Shown: positions 12,007-25,600, counted from the stretch's first letter. The stretch: 64,000 nucleotides of DNA from Medicago truncatula (GCF_003473485.1 NC_053045.1:50386494-50450493), one strand, 5' to 3'. Notes: a model not told the origin generated them from the letters alone. Numbers and translations: made by a program.

Positions 12007-15000
12007 ATTGTTTTCGCTCGAGGTATGTGATTCGATATTAGGATTTTAACTTGTATATATATGTTCGAACTTCATTACACTCTGTATGAATTGTTTACGC
12101 CTTTGTTTAATTTTGTGCTTTATTTTTTACTTTTATGTTCCAAATCAGTTAACTAGGCGTGTTCAAGTTTGATGGTTTAGCAATTGAGCTTATGAATTTC
12201 ATATTAAAAATTAGGTAATATGTGGAAAGATTGACATGTTTTTCTTTAATATATTGGAAGCGAAACACATATTTTTCTCAGTCTTGTTTCTGAAACATGC
12301 ACAGACACAGTTGCCATATGTGATTAGCCTTACTCCCTTTGCACTAAACGTTGCTTTATCTAATGTTCAGCATTTGAGGTTTAACTCAGCATGGAAATAT
12401 GTACATTTCCCTATGCAGACTAATACACACACGAGGATCATGAATTCTCTTACTGGTGATGTGGTGGTGTTAAATTCTCTTGCATTACGTAAAAACATAA
12501 TAAACAAGAGGTTTGAGTTGAATCAAGCGATAATATTAGATTTGTATGATCACCTAAGGGAGTAAAATATAGGTGGTTTATGAAGATATGTGTGTAAAAG
12601 GATACATATACTAATATAATAATCTACCACTGCTCTTCACTCTATATTTTCCATTGTGATGTGAGTTGAAACAAAAAAGAGTAGAGAAATTGCGATACAC
12701 TAAATATTATACTCATGATTAAACGTCCTCGGTTAATGATTAAACATCCTCAGTTAATTAATGTATGTCTCTATTTGAGAAAATACTTACATGGTCACAA
12801 TTATTTGGATAAAACGCTCGGGCACCCACGTACAAAAACAGGCCGTCCAATAATCCTCAAAAGTAAGTGAAGTCTAAGCAAATTTTAATATATGAGATTT
12901 TTTTTGTTTTCATATGAGACGTTTTTGCTTATAATTTCTTTTTAAAATATTTCTTTTGTTTGGAGGCTTAAAGCGAGGGTTTTGGTAGCCTTACTCTTAG
13001 AGCGGCCCCGCTACATATTATTTATTTATTTTCTTTCTTTTTCTACCTCTTTTCAAACATGTGAGTGTGACTAAATGTTGTGCTCAAATAGTGTGGCCAT
13101 CCAAGACTTACTAACATTTATTTGATGAAAGAATGTGCCAGTATAAGATAGTTATCAGTGCCCTAACATTTTGTATTTGCACTCCATTTGTGTCCCTTTT
13201 CCTATTAGGAGTCTTCAATGCATGAGGTCACTGACATGAGTTACTCTTTAGATCTTTTATTGATTTTTTAGTATGGTCTAATATGTTTAACTTGTTGAAA
13301 TGACCAAGTTATTTTAGATGCTTTAAATCCAGCTGATTGAGTGAGTGCTATGTGAAATACAAATGAATGGTCCAACCAACTATTCAGTAGATGAAAGACA
13401 CTACAATAGTAAATGATCCTATGCAAGGAAGATTCGGAACATACATGATTTTGCTGGATCATGTTTCTCTGAATTTAATATTTTAATGCATCGACGTTGT
13501 CGATCATCAATAGTCATTTGATCAAGATCAAACAATCTAAATTTAAACTTGATATTTAAAAATATAAAACAAAATTAAAGTCAGTTTTTTTTTACCACCA
13601 AAAAAAAGTCAGTTTTGTTTGTGAACCACTAGATCAAAATCAATAGATTGTTAATGAACTTAACTGTGTGAACACGGGAAAATCTCAAGCCAATTTCATT
13701 TGTCCCGGTGAAAGATTGAGATATTGGGTTTATAGATGAATCTAGCTTCCCTATAAAGAATTATGCTCTTCTCCCATAAAAAATTGCTTGCTCCCAACCA
13801 AACTTTCGAAAATACTCATGTGTGACTTAAGTCACGCAGCCTACCTGAGTTAACTCACGCAAGATTTATAATTAACGTGAGTTATCTCACGCATGAGCAT
13901 TATAGTCATTTCAGTTGAGAATGAACATTTTTGATTGGATAAAGAACAGAATTCCCCAGTAAATAGAGTTATAATCCTAGCTAAAAGCACATTCCATCTT
14001 TGTAAGCAATTAGTAAAAATCTCATGTATTTTATCTTTGTATTTAATAAATTCTTTTTTTTTTTTACTTTCATGTCTTATTTTATATTTTTATTTTAAGC
14101 CCACCACTTTGATGAACGAGTTGATTTATTTATTGTCATGGAATTATGTAAAGTAATCAAAGAATGGGCTTTCCATAATTTAAATCATTTCTTTTGTTGT
14201 GGGATTTCAAAGTCCAATCTAATCTTATCGTTTTTAAGAAAAATCAAAGCAATAACCTTTGTTGAAATTAAGACAAAGGAAGTTTATGGACTTATAAGAT
14301 TAGACAAGGGTTTTGAAGCATTGGAATAGTCTAGAAGGCCTTGAGGTGACATAGTTAGTAGAACTTAATGAATTTTAGCAACATAGCAAATGTGATAATA
14401 GGGGGTTGTATTGGATAAAACACACATTTGTACCTTGAAAAAGAACTTGGTTAATTTAGAGTTACTTCAACTTTAGGCTTTGATTTTTCACAACATTAGA
14501 AAAGATTGAGATTTAGACTGTAAATTGTTGTGATGATCTCGAATAATTCAAGGACAACTTTTTTTATTAATTTGCATATTTTCAAAAACCATCAAACTCT
14601 CAATCATTCAAGCACATCTAGCTAAACACTTAGGAAAAGTCTCTGGATCGTTATTTTTACTATGTGATAAAACTATACACTTGTTGGTATATCACTTGTA
14701 GAACTAATAATAAATCCGCCATTTAAAAACAAACTAATGTAAACGGCAAGACATGAATGCAATCAAAATCATGAAGACAAAACTTGTACTGTGGTTTAAG
14801 AATCTAATTAAAACTACGAAGTCGTGTCCATATTAAAAGCCACAACTTTCTTTAATTTACCTCTTCCATAAACTTTTTATTTCTTACTTATAGATATATT
14901 ATGTGAAAGAAACTAACATTAAGTGAAGTCTCTTTGACCAACAAAAAACTTTAAAAGTTCAATCAAATCTTTTTTAGAGGTTTTATTCCTTTAAATCATC

Positions 15001-16090
15001 CGAAAATACCACCTAATGATCATGATACTGTAGTATGTCCAATTATGCAATATTCTAGTTGCGATCAAGATTTATAAACTACTTGCACAGTTGTACAATT
15101 ATGTTTATTGTAGTTACAATTATAAATGCGAGTGATAATATTCATGATATCAACATTATTAATTACAAAAGATACTTACATAGGTTTTACATATATGTGA
15201 AAAGGAAATTGCTACTTTTAGCGAAAGAAATTCAGCGAAAACTTCACGATAGCTACTCCATGTATCATCCAAAAAAACTGCCCCATTACCTCCCATTTAT
15301 CCCGGACATAAACAAATTCAATTGGCTGATTTAATTTCGGGAACTATTCACGATCTTCTATTGGGACAAATAGCATCACTCATGTGAAAAATCACTCCAC
15401 TGATTATTCATGAATAATATAGAAGTATTCAACCCTTTGGACAACGATGAAACATAATATGGAGCTCACAGTGCTATGTTCTATGATATTATATATACTA
15501 TATACACCAGTTTAGAAAACAAATATTTTACTAAAGTTGTTTTGAAGGAAACATTTTAAAAAAATAATATAAGAATCACTTTTACATCTTGAGAATAATC
15601 ACTCTTATAGTTGGTAGTAAACTCATGATGCTAATCTAATTTTTTCTTACAGTGCAATTCAAATTCAAAGTTTCATAAATCTAAGCTCAGTCCATATCCT
15701 CTAAAGGACTTTAAAGTTTAAGGTAAATGATTAACATATTGACATTATGGAACATGGAAAATTAATGCATACACATGTAATAGGCTTTAAATCCTTGATA
15801 ATATAACTATAAAATTTCCTTATTATAGGTGCACATACTCCACTTCCATCTTGCATGGATTATACTAGCAAGGATAAGATTAATCATAAGTATTCATCAT
15901 ATCCAATGTACTATGATTATACTCCTTATATCATAATCATTGTGGATTGAATATGTAATACCTTAAGTCACCATAGTTTAAAAAGCATCATCATCTTAAA
16001 TAGAAAAAAAAAATCTTCATATTTTGATATGTTTTTATAGTGTGGTTGTAAGTAAAAAAATGTTGTAGTAGAATTCATAGATAACTTTCA
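12007..16090. other. Gene-poor AT-rich spacer
   Basis: About 4 kb without a supported gene. Open frames at 12236-12565, 13935-14156 and 15059-15334 have AT-driven composition and no recognisable domain. A cluster of short palindromes lies at 13822-13891 (see findings). A small repeat of TTAATGATTAAACATCCTC-like text lies at about 12715-12760. Confidence 0.5.
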
Positions 16091-16092
16091 TC

Positions 16093-16398
16093 ATGTTGCT
16101 AACTAGAGGAAGCTTATTTAATTGTTTTCAGAATGATTCATCTTCAGGTTATACAACTAGATCCAAAACCATTGACACAACTACCTCAAAGAGGTCTTCA
16201 ATTATAAGATATCAAGTGGACGATTGGACTAAGACTGAACTTGACGCTCTGGAGATCGTTGTTCATCAACATGGTAAAGGAAATTGGGAAGCAATATTAA
16301 CATATCCATTTATGCTAGTTTTGATGAATAAAACTCCAAAAGAACTAGCCACAAGAGACATTGCAAATCCTTCCAATATAACTAGCATTATCAATTAG
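16093..16398 (+). pseudogene. Isolated Myb/SANT-like fragment related to CHD3-type remodellers
   Basis: The frame contains WTKTELDALEIVVHQHGKGN followed by WEAIL and KTPKELATR. This follows the Myb/SANT-like block of plant CHD3-type chromatin remodellers of the CHR4/PKR1 kind, where the pattern is W-ELD-LW-GV-RHG-GNW followed by K-T-EDL. Only about 55 residues match; there is no helicase, chromodomain or PHD part nearby. A TTGTTTTCAG acceptor-like site precedes 16132, so this may be a lone exon. I read it as a captured or left-over exon and call it a pseudogene; a small standalone Myb-like gene is the alternative. Confidence 0.45.
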
Positions 16399-19190
16399 CA
16401 CCATGCTTTCTAATGGTACAAAGAGACATTCTAATTCTTCAAAAAACAATGAGGTAGAAGTTAGACCTCGACTCCTAATATTTCGATTTGATGTTTACCG
16501 GTGTTTGTGGTAAACAATAAGATTAGTTTTAAATTGTTACTTGCAGGATCAAACTAGAAATTTTATGGCATAGTGTGCAATGAGTTTCCAAAAAATATAT
16601 GAATGTTCATGGATTTGCTTATGAACAAGATGAAGAAAACTATTCTACGATGAAGATAATTGTCTTTTGACATAAATCAATAATATCTTTGAAGATTAAA
16701 AAAACTAAAATACATAGAATTTTAAAAGGCAAAGAAACTTAAAGAAAGATAAATTGCATTGCATTAAGTAAAGATGGTTCAACAAATCATTGTTACATAC
16801 ATTCTTCACTCGTGTACTTTGAGTTTATAGAACTTTTGTTAATGAATTGTGACCCATTTTTTCTATGAAAAAATAACTAACAAAGTAACGGCTTGAAACT
16901 AAATCTTTTCAACAACTTTAGCTTTCTTTCCACGTGTCTGAACCTTTGATCTTGCCTCTTCAGCAAGGATTTGAAATTCTTTAAGTCGAAATCCAAACAT
17001 CTGTCAAATTCCTTTGTTGTCGAAACCATGCTTCCTCCTTGGACTTAAATTTTTTTGTACTCTTGATCATCACTTTTCTCTTTTAATATACAATCCAAAA
17101 GCTTGTTGATATACTAGACGAAATAAATGATGTTGAAAGAAAGGATGAGGTCTATGACGAGATCCTACATATATACGTCGCAACTAACCACTCTGATCCT
17201 AAGGAAGTGAAAGCTTCCTATACAAGGATCACATCTATGGTGGACTTGTGTCTTCTTGCGAGTAACCACTTGCACATCACTTTTCCTGTCAAAATGAACA
17301 TATGAAAATTCATGTTAACAACTACCACCACCATTGTTAATAACAATACGAGTTTGGCTGAACAAAAATGTAATGGTTAGTAGAAATACAAATAAAAACA
17401 TAAATGTTCAACCTAAAACAACAATTCTCATGAATGAGTTTGACAAAATGACATCTCTTATTGTAACTTAGCATATTTTGAAATGTTTATTTTATACAAC
17501 ATCTTATTGTTTATGTTTTTTTTAAGGACTTTGCATAAAAGTATTATTTTTACTTCAAATATTGCACCTCAATAGTTTTACTTAACTACAAAAATTTTAT
17601 TTAAAATAATTTTGGCTTCCTAGTGCTAGAGGTTGTTAACCTTCTACATAGAGTTCAAATGATCATGGATAACAATGTCATGTTTTCTAGGTCCATGAAT
17701 GTTGTTTTTACGAGAATTGACTTTGTCATTCAAAAAGGTTTAGCAGCACAACTTGTTGCTCGCTTGCCTTCTATTCATATGTAATTTATCTTTGATATAT
17801 ATTACAATAATATTATATTATTAAAAAATACATAACATTGTACTTAAAAATACAGTGAATAATAAGTGCTTAGAAATTAATTCCTTGTGGTAGGAGAATT
17901 TATGAAATACATAATAAAAAATTTATATATCGATGGATAAAATATATAAAACATAAACCAATCACTAAATCATACCACCAAGATAAAACCTACAAATTCA
18001 AATAAATAAAATAAATTGAATTCAATCATAGTAAAATCAACTAATTAAAAATAATAAACTTGAAGGAATTATAAGTGGATCATCTTACTGACATTTAATC
18101 AAAGAAATCACACTCGTGGGATGTTTACTCAGTTCCCCTTTGACCTGATCTGAAGTGAAAGTCCATGAATTGAGTTTTGTTGCTTCATTCGTGGATATGG
18201 TGGACGCAAACCAAAATAAGATTAAATAGGCAAAAGGAATTGTAAAAGTAGACCAATAAATTACAAAACAAGGTGAACAACCTAAAATTCTTCTTGTAAA
18301 TAATAATAACAAATTTTCCCCTCTCGAACATAACATACACAATTCAATCATAAAAGTCAACAAACACATACATATTTTATATATATTGAAAGGTAGACAT
18401 ATAATGAAAGATTCAATTTACCGATCTATTCAAATTCAGAAAACAAGGGAAGATAAAGAGGGAATAAAGATTGCAGTTTTTGAGAAGCGTTATTTTTAGG
18501 TGAGGGATAGAGAGAGTGAGGCGCTTATAAAGAGTGAAAGGGAGAAGCTAGGGTTTTGTAGTGAGAATCAAGGATGTTGTGCTGGGCTATTCGGGTATTG
18601 AGACCCAAACTCGTTTCTATATTTTTCCTCCTTTTTTATTAACTCATAGGCCCAATGTTCTACTTCAATTATATTATGTAAATTATTTTGATAATATCCA
18701 ACCATTCTTCAATTATTTATAAATAATAAGCTTACAATTTTAATTTAAATAATACTAATTAGAGCTAAAAAAATATTTTGTAAAAATTCATAATTCATGT
18801 TTTATTTAACATTTGTCAATTTTACTTCTCCTTTTTAATTGGTTGGCCTGATCAGTAGCTTATAATTCAACAGAAGATCCTGAAAAATGACACAAAGAAG
18901 AAGATTTGAATTTTAGAGAGAAGGGAGGCAGGGGGGATATTTCACCACATAATTTTTTAAGGTGAGACCTAAAGCAAGAGCTTAAGAAACCTAACACTTG
19001 GGTTGGGTTTGTGCACATACTATGGTTATGCTTCCTCTAACAAATTTCTATCTATAGATATTAATGTGGTTATTAAACTAAACTTCATCTAATTTTTTTA
19101 CCGAGATGATCTTTATACTGGGGGTGTTAACGGGGTGTGCCCGTGCCAAAGCCACAAAAAGTTGAAGGATTAACAAATTAACTTCCCAAA
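16399..19190. other. Spacer with unassigned coding-like scraps
   Basis: No intact gene. On the plus strand 17118-17305 reads LDEINDVERKDEVYDEILHI and onward without a recognised family. On the minus strand 16990-16905 reads LAEEARSKVQTRGKKAKVVE in one frame only. Around 18085-18560 the minus strand looks like an orphan gene start: TATAA near 18528, a CT-rich leader, then a 94-codon frame (18369-18085) starting MCLLTFMIELCML with no known domain. I cannot assign any of these. Confidence 0.35.
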
Positions 19191-19302
19191 AACCGGCCCA
19201 AAATTTAAAATACAATTTTTTACTTAATTAAAATACAAGATTATTACTTTTCCCACCCTGCTGGATTCTAGCGCGTCCTATTTTTTTCTTCAAAAATACC
19301 CC

Positions 19303-19328
19303 TAGTTCGGATTATATAATCCGAACTA
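19303..19328. repeat. 26-bp perfect palindrome of the GGATTATATAATCC family
   Basis: The core GGATTATATAATCC is extended symmetrically to 26 bp. Related copies in the same unit lie at about 19334-19349, 19420, 19453, 19508, 21811, 22089 (with an ACGT centre) and 22120, several imperfect. Confidence 0.85.
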
Positions 19329-19804
19329 CTTTTGGATTATATAATCCAGAAAATTTCGTGCATTTTGGAGTTTGAAGCACCTCGAAAGATCTTTGATGCT
19401 AAAGTACATTGGATGGGTTCGGATTATATAATTCTGCCTGGTTTTACACATTCCGGATTATATAATCTGAAATGTGTCAATCACCCCGTAAAAAGTCAAC
19501 ATGTGTAAAATCATTCCAGATTATATAATCCAAACTGCATCAGCACAGAGGCATAAGCCATATGTTTTGGCTGAAACATGCATGTTTTGGCGCATTTAGG
19601 TTGCTTCTAAACGACATACCATGCATTGACCATATGCAAAACATAAAATTTAATTCAAAAGAACACAACATAATTTTCAAGCATAACATTAATCAAACAT
19701 AAAAATAAAATTATCCAAATGTTACATCACTAAAAATTATCCAAATTATTCAAACATATCATAATTAAAAATTACAATAATCCAATGACTCTACCCCTGC
19801 CACC

Positions 19805-21740
19805 CTAAACATTATTCCTACGACGATAAACCTTTCCACCATAAACCTCTCTCAAGACTTCCTCCAAATGTTTCCATGCCTCAGACCCTTGCGACACCAC
19901 ACTACTGTACATCACAACATACACACGGTTTCTGATACGGGTCAACGTTTTAGACAGCTCCGAGTACCCCTGATCTCCATCCTCCTCAGTAGCAACCTCA
20001 TCAAGGGTCTGCTGCTCTAGTGGCCTCGACACCTGAACATCCTCCAGTGGAAGAATCATGCGCGGATGAGAGACGCGATAAAACCATCTGATGTGTCCCT
20101 CTTCCGCCTCCACACCCTGCAGTGCATGGTGACACAACTGCTGAGGTGTCAACACATGATCGAGAAAATGATGAAAGCGGTAGGTGATATCCACTAAGGT
20201 CTCTTGGGGAGGTGCACTCTCATGTGGATGTCTGGGGACAGTCTGAATGTACCCAAACTGACGAAGCACCCTCTCCGACATATATCTTACCTTGCAGTTA
20301 CCGTATATGAGTCATCCAGAGTAAAGGCTGGCCCGCTCAAACGGACATGCAACACAGTGCTCTCCATATGGGGCCATGACAATGCCCGCCAGATCCAGCT
20401 GAACCAGATGCTTTATGTACTCGTCTGGTGCAGATAAACCCACCTGTGGTGCAGAAAGCATGGCACACGGATGTTGATGTTCCCAATATCCACCCCACGC
20501 ATCCTTGTTGCCTATACCCCTGAAATGTTGATACACTCAAGCATGCAACAAAGACAACCACATATAAATATACAAACAATCAACACTTACAGATGAAAAA
20601 ACAAACATAATTATTTCTTTATACCTGCAACAAAGTCAAGTATCCTGACAGATGCTTGGTGTTCCAATGGCCGGCACTGTTAAACTCCCTATACAAGTGT
20701 GATTGTGCAGCAACTCCCCATGAATAACCAGCAACAACCTCCAGGTCTCTGAAGTACCTCAGATAGACAATATCCACATAGGTAGCATTCTTGTCAATGA
20801 AGATAGTGATCCCCACCAAGTACAACAAATATATGCGGAGAGCATGCGCCCTCAAATTATGCACCTCATCCTCCATATCACCCTCATTATCAGCCTCCAA
20901 CTGCTGCAAAAGACTCTCCTTGAAAATCCTCCTCAAGTAGCTAAACCATGCATGTGCACCTCCGATGTCATTCACCTCCTTAAGAGCATATCCCGGAGAA
21001 AACCCCAAATACCACATCATCATCTCCACCGTATCGTCCCTTGAAATACTCTTGTGGGAAAAAAGCATGCCATCAATGGGGAGACGCATCAAACATGACA
21101 CATCATCAAGTGTCACTGTCATCTCCTTAATTGGAATATGGAAGCTCGAAGTCTCCTCGTGGCACCTCTCCGCAAATGCAGAACATAGGTCATGGTTAAT
21201 CTGGCTGTAGTTTGTATCCTGAAGTCAAGAAATACCGGTGGCACTCAGTCTATCACGCCACCACCATGCAGCCATGATAGGTTTGGTATCATCATAATGC
21301 ATCAAATCAATTGTATTCTTGTTGTTGATGCATTTTAAATTGTTTCGCTACTACAAAAAATTAAAAACAAAACATTAACATGAGTTTCACAAAGATTAAC
21401 AGCAGTTTACAATCATTAAAGTATCACATTAATAGGCACCTCGCCATCAGCAGCCTTCATGGCTCCAACAAACGCATCCCCCTCCGTTGTCGCTGCTACT
21501 GCTGGTCATCATCCACATCCTCCTCAGCCTCAGCATCATCCTCCACTCGATGCTCCATGTCCATCTGATCGTACTCAGGCTGAGGCTCATCGACAATATC
21601 AACACAACGTTCCCTGCCACCCTTACTTCTGGGAACTCAAACTATACCCTCTGCCTCTGCCTTCTGCCGACGCTCTCTCCTAATGGAAGCGTGCATAACC
21701 TCATTATCACCCCTTCTGCGATGAACATGATTCATACCTG
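19805..21740 (-). pseudogene. Plant mobile domain (MAIN-like / 'PP7 long form') pseudogene
   Basis: The PMD is an aminotransferase-like plant domain found in MAIN/MAIL proteins and in transposon-borne copies. On the minus strand, 21340-20625 reads AAWWWRDRLSATGIS, an in-frame TGA at 21227-21225, then SSFHIPIKEMTVTLDDVSCL, LRRIFKESLLQQ and NSAGHWNTKHLSGYLTLLQ, ending at a GT donor (20624). After an intron, 20535-19805 reads YQHFRGIGNKDAWGGYWEHQ, ERASLYSG, an in-frame TGA at 20314-20312 where the family has Trp, then RVLRQFGYIQT and PQETLVDITYRFHHFLDHVL to a stop at 19805. The phase at the splice junction does not add up, suggesting a small deletion. An acidic upstream piece (EYDQMDMEHRVEDDAEAEED, near 21590-21520) is also broken by a stop. 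Several independent lesions make this a pseudogene. Confidence 0.85.
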
Positions 21741-22332
21741 TAACATGCATATTAGGGTAAGCAACTTAAAAGACACAACACAACACATGGAAAAAATAAC
21801 ACAAGTGCAATTCAGATTTTATAATCCAAACAACTTCAGAGCACAGAAAAAAAAAATTGACCTAATTAACTTGCATGCATAAGGAATCAGTACTAACCTT
21901 CAATTTGATGTTTGTTAAAGCTTCAAATTTTGGGACCTAATTAACTTGCATGGAGTGATTTTGAGCAAAAAAACTCTAAGTTTTGACAGATTTGTGCAAT
22001 TCAAATTTTGGGAAAAGGGTGAGAGAAAGTGAAAAGTTGAAACTGTAAAACTGTACAATAGGAGGAGTGATTTTCCTTATATATATCGAAGCAGTTCAGA
22101 TTACGTAATCCAAATTGCATTTCGTATTTTTCCGAATTACGTAATTCATAGGACATTTTGAAAAATAACACAGGGCGCATGAGTATGAGATAGTGTAGGA
22201 AAAATAATAGTATAAGAAAAAAGATAAATCTAGCCTCTAAGATCATGCCAAAACAATTTGCTATTTTTTGTTATAAGCATAAACTTCCATAAACTTAATG
22301 AAACATTTTCTTATTTGTGGGACCCATTTGCC

Positions 22333-22338
22333 CACGTG
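22333..22338. promoter_or_regulatory. G-box CACGTG upstream of PGRL1
   Basis: A perfect CACGTG lies about 140 bp upstream of the TATA box of PGRL1. G-boxes are common in light-regulated plant promoters, which suits a thylakoid gene; binding is inferred. Confidence 0.5.
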
Positions 22339-22475
22339 ACAAAAAACCATTGTCAAGCTTAAATCCAACGCAACACACCATGGTGCCCAAATCAAAATGC
22401 CACACTGCCACAGCACGCAGATGGACAAGTCATCACATACACATAAGCAACGAAATATGATGACTTGTGTGAAGA

Positions 22476-22483
22476 TATATAAA
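22476..22483 (+). promoter_or_regulatory. TATA box of PGRL1
   Basis: TATATAAA 172 bp upstream of the start codon at 22648, giving a 5' UTR of about 140 bp. This argues against the in-frame ATG at 22498 as the start. Confidence 0.65.
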
Positions 22484-22647
22484 CAAGAAACGACGATATG
22501 AAAATAAGCCGTTGCATTTCCCTCCACACGTTCTCATTGCCTTATCTCCAAGCTACTACTCTTCATTTTTTTCCATTTTTTTTAACACTCCAAATTAAAC
22601 AAAACCACTACTCTCAAATTTTCTCAGTTACACTGCCACCATTCATC

Positions 22648-25600
22648 ATGTTCACTGCTACCAAAGTAGCCTTCACTTTAGCACCCCCTCGTCCATGTTC
22701 TGCACCCCCAACACCCTTCATTCCATTCTCTTTTTCTTCTGTTTCTCCTCCTCACCTTAATTCCCGCCACTTATGCCTTCGCCGCAGATTATTCCTACTT
22801 TCACCTAAAGCCACTGCAGATCAACAAGGTCTTACTTTAATCACCTTTTCATTTTATTTTGCGTGTAATTTGGATATTATCGCTGCGCATCTGCAGAGAC
22901 TAATTATTACTTGTTTTATTTTTCTTTCAGGGAATGTTGGAGATTTTGACGGAGATGCTGTTATTGATACCAATGTCCTCCCATATTGTAGCATAGATCA
23001 AAAAAAGGAGAAGAAATCCGTTGGTGAACTCGAGCAAGAATTTCTTCAAGCACTCCAAGTATATATCCCACCAAATTAGTTTCTGTTTTTCTTCCATTAA
23101 GTCTCTCTTTGGATAAACAACTTAATTTTCAGCTTATAGGATAAGCACTTATTTTATAAGTTAGTTCTAAAAAAAAAAAAAAAAAAATTCAATTGTTTTC
23201 GTATGATCTATTTGGACAGCTTATGAAAATAAGCTGAAATCAACTTATGAACACGTCATAGGCTATTTTCATAAGTTCTCCCAAACAGTCTCATAAGTGC
23301 TTATGACCGTTGATACTGTTCAACACAGCTTTTGGATATGTGGACTAAAATTTGTGGTTGGTTTTTTGTTTTATTTAACAGTCATTCTATTATGAGGGAA
23401 AGGCTATTATGTCAAATGAAGAATTTGATAATCTCAAGGAGGAACTTATGTGGGAAGGAAGCAGTGTTGTCATGCTAAGTATGGTGTAATTTTCTCTGTT
23501 ATTACTCTTATATATATGAATAATGGATTGGTGTTAATATGTAAGTCTATATTTTTGTAAGTCTTTGTTGAATTACTGTTGTGTAGGTTCGGATGAACAA
23601 AAATTTCTTGAAGCTTCTATGGCTTATGTTTCTGGAAATCCAATTTTGACTGACAAAGAGTATGATAAGTTGAAATTGAATCTAAAGGTATGCAATTTGC
23701 CTATTTTCAGTTCATTAAGTCTTTTGTGTTTTGTGGTGCGAAGTCGTCATTGTGTCACTGATAAGTTATAAATGGATTTCATGAAGTGATAACTAAAGGA
23801 AATTAGATGTAGTAGTAGTATATCATTTGGACCAAATTAAAGGTTAGATCAACCGGTTACTGCAGTTCATGAAACAAAATTTGTTTTTCAGGTTCCATTT
23901 TATGAAGTTTAAGATATTAAGTATCAGTTCTCTTTGCTATACTGGTCACAATTTTTTTCGAATGCAGTTGTAATTGATTTAGTAGTTTTGTATCTTCCTC
24001 TTTCTGGAATAATTTACTGAACTCATGGTTGTTTTCCAGAGAGAAGGGAGTGAAATTGTTGTTGAGGGTCCAAGGTGCAGCCTTCGAAGTAAAAAGGTAA
24101 GTGTTGATATGTAATCTATTCTCTTGTTTCAGTTTTGATTGTTAGTCACTTAGTCATAGTTATATGGAGTAGTTTTTTTTTTTTTTTGAGCAAGTCATTC
24201 CTGTGATGTTTAGTAATGAATACAGGAGTAACTTTCTTGTTCCAATTAAGAGATTTTTTTTGAATTGTGATAAAAGCAACTAAGATCAGTCATATAAATG
24301 CTTCTTTATTTACTAGAATTCAGCTTCAGAATTTTATCCTATCATATGGGATTCACGAGTACTTCGCTGTTTGAATCTTCTGTGTCGAACCTTTATAATA
24401 TGCTTATTACAATTCGGTTATAGGTTTACAGTGACCTGTCTGTTGACTATTTAAGGATGTTCCTGCTGAATGTTCCAGCCACTGTGGTTGCATTAGGATT
24501 GTAAGTAGCTTTCACCTCTCTTCCTATCTGTGTTCTATTATTAATATTGACATCGATGGTTCATGATGTAGAAACCTTTGATTCACCATTTGATGTAAAC
24601 ATTTTTCTGTATTATTTGGTTTTAGTTTTGATTCCTGCCTCTGCCAAATATATAATTGGTCTCAGACAAGTAATATATTGCGAAACTGAAAGTTTTAAAA
24701 CAATGTTGTAATACCCATATGAGTGTTTGCTGTGGAATTGACCTATAAATAAAGTATTTATCTTTCTTTCGTATGTTTGATTCTGTGGATCGAATAGTCT
24801 TATACGTTATGACTATGACTTGAGGGATTGGAAGGAATGCAAGAAATGTCAAATATATGCTGATTTTTACATATCCATTCGTGGACCTGAACCTGATGTC
24901 ACATTCTACCTGCTCCTACATATTTTATAATCTTCATATCAGTATCCGCTTTTTTATCATTTATCTTTCTTAAATCAAAGGTTTCATCCCTAACGATGGA
25001 TTAAAGTACATTTTTGTTGATTTAATTTTAACGTTTGCACTTAGGGTGCTGACCTTTTTGCCTTTAATTTTACCTTGTAATCTGTTAGGTTCTTCTTTCT
25101 TGATGATCTGACAGGATTTGAGATCACTTACTTGCTAGAGGTATGTTCTCGTTTTGTACTTGTACCTTAAATTGCAAACTGGTCATTTGGTTGTAATTTG
25201 TTTCCAGAATGTCATAGCATCAGACAATAGTTTCAATTTTAAGGTTAATTTCTTTCTTGCATTCCATTGCCTTCTAAACCTCGGGAAGCAGTTTATCTGT
25301 ACACCATTAGATTTTTTATATCTTGTAGGTGGAAAAAAAAAAATCCTCTGTAGGATAAACTTCAGATAGGAAAGTGAAAATGGATTAACCATTTGATGGA
25401 AAACAAACCAGTGCTTCACAATGTAACATGACATGATAACAGTCCGAAGATTTGCAAAACTCATCCAATTATATTGAAAAATATATTACACTTCACGGTA
25501 CGATAACAGATATTAATATTTTTGATTGTTGAGTGCAGCTGCCGGAGCCTTTTAGTTTCATTTTCACTTGGTTTGCGGCTGTTCCCCTCATTGTATATCT

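Larger units (their letters stand above)
19195..22220. mobile_element. DNA-transposon-like unit carrying a plant-mobile-domain gene
   Basis: A broken PMD gene is flanked by sequences that resemble each other in inverted orientation: about 19290-19200 (minus) contains AGGGTGGGAAAAGTAATAAT and about 22160-22215 (plus) contains AGTGTAGGAAAAATAATAGT, each just inside a GGCGC/GACGCGC word. Between them and the gene lie GGATTATATAATCC-like palindromes on both sides. PMD genes are known to travel with Mutator-like and other plant transposons, so a transposon with diverged terminal repeats is the simplest reading. No transposase is visible and I could not fix a target duplication. Confidence 0.55.

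Noticed and set aside
21459-21882. Plus-strand frames opposite the PMD gene
   Set aside because: Shadows of the acidic, repeat-rich minus-strand coding remnant.
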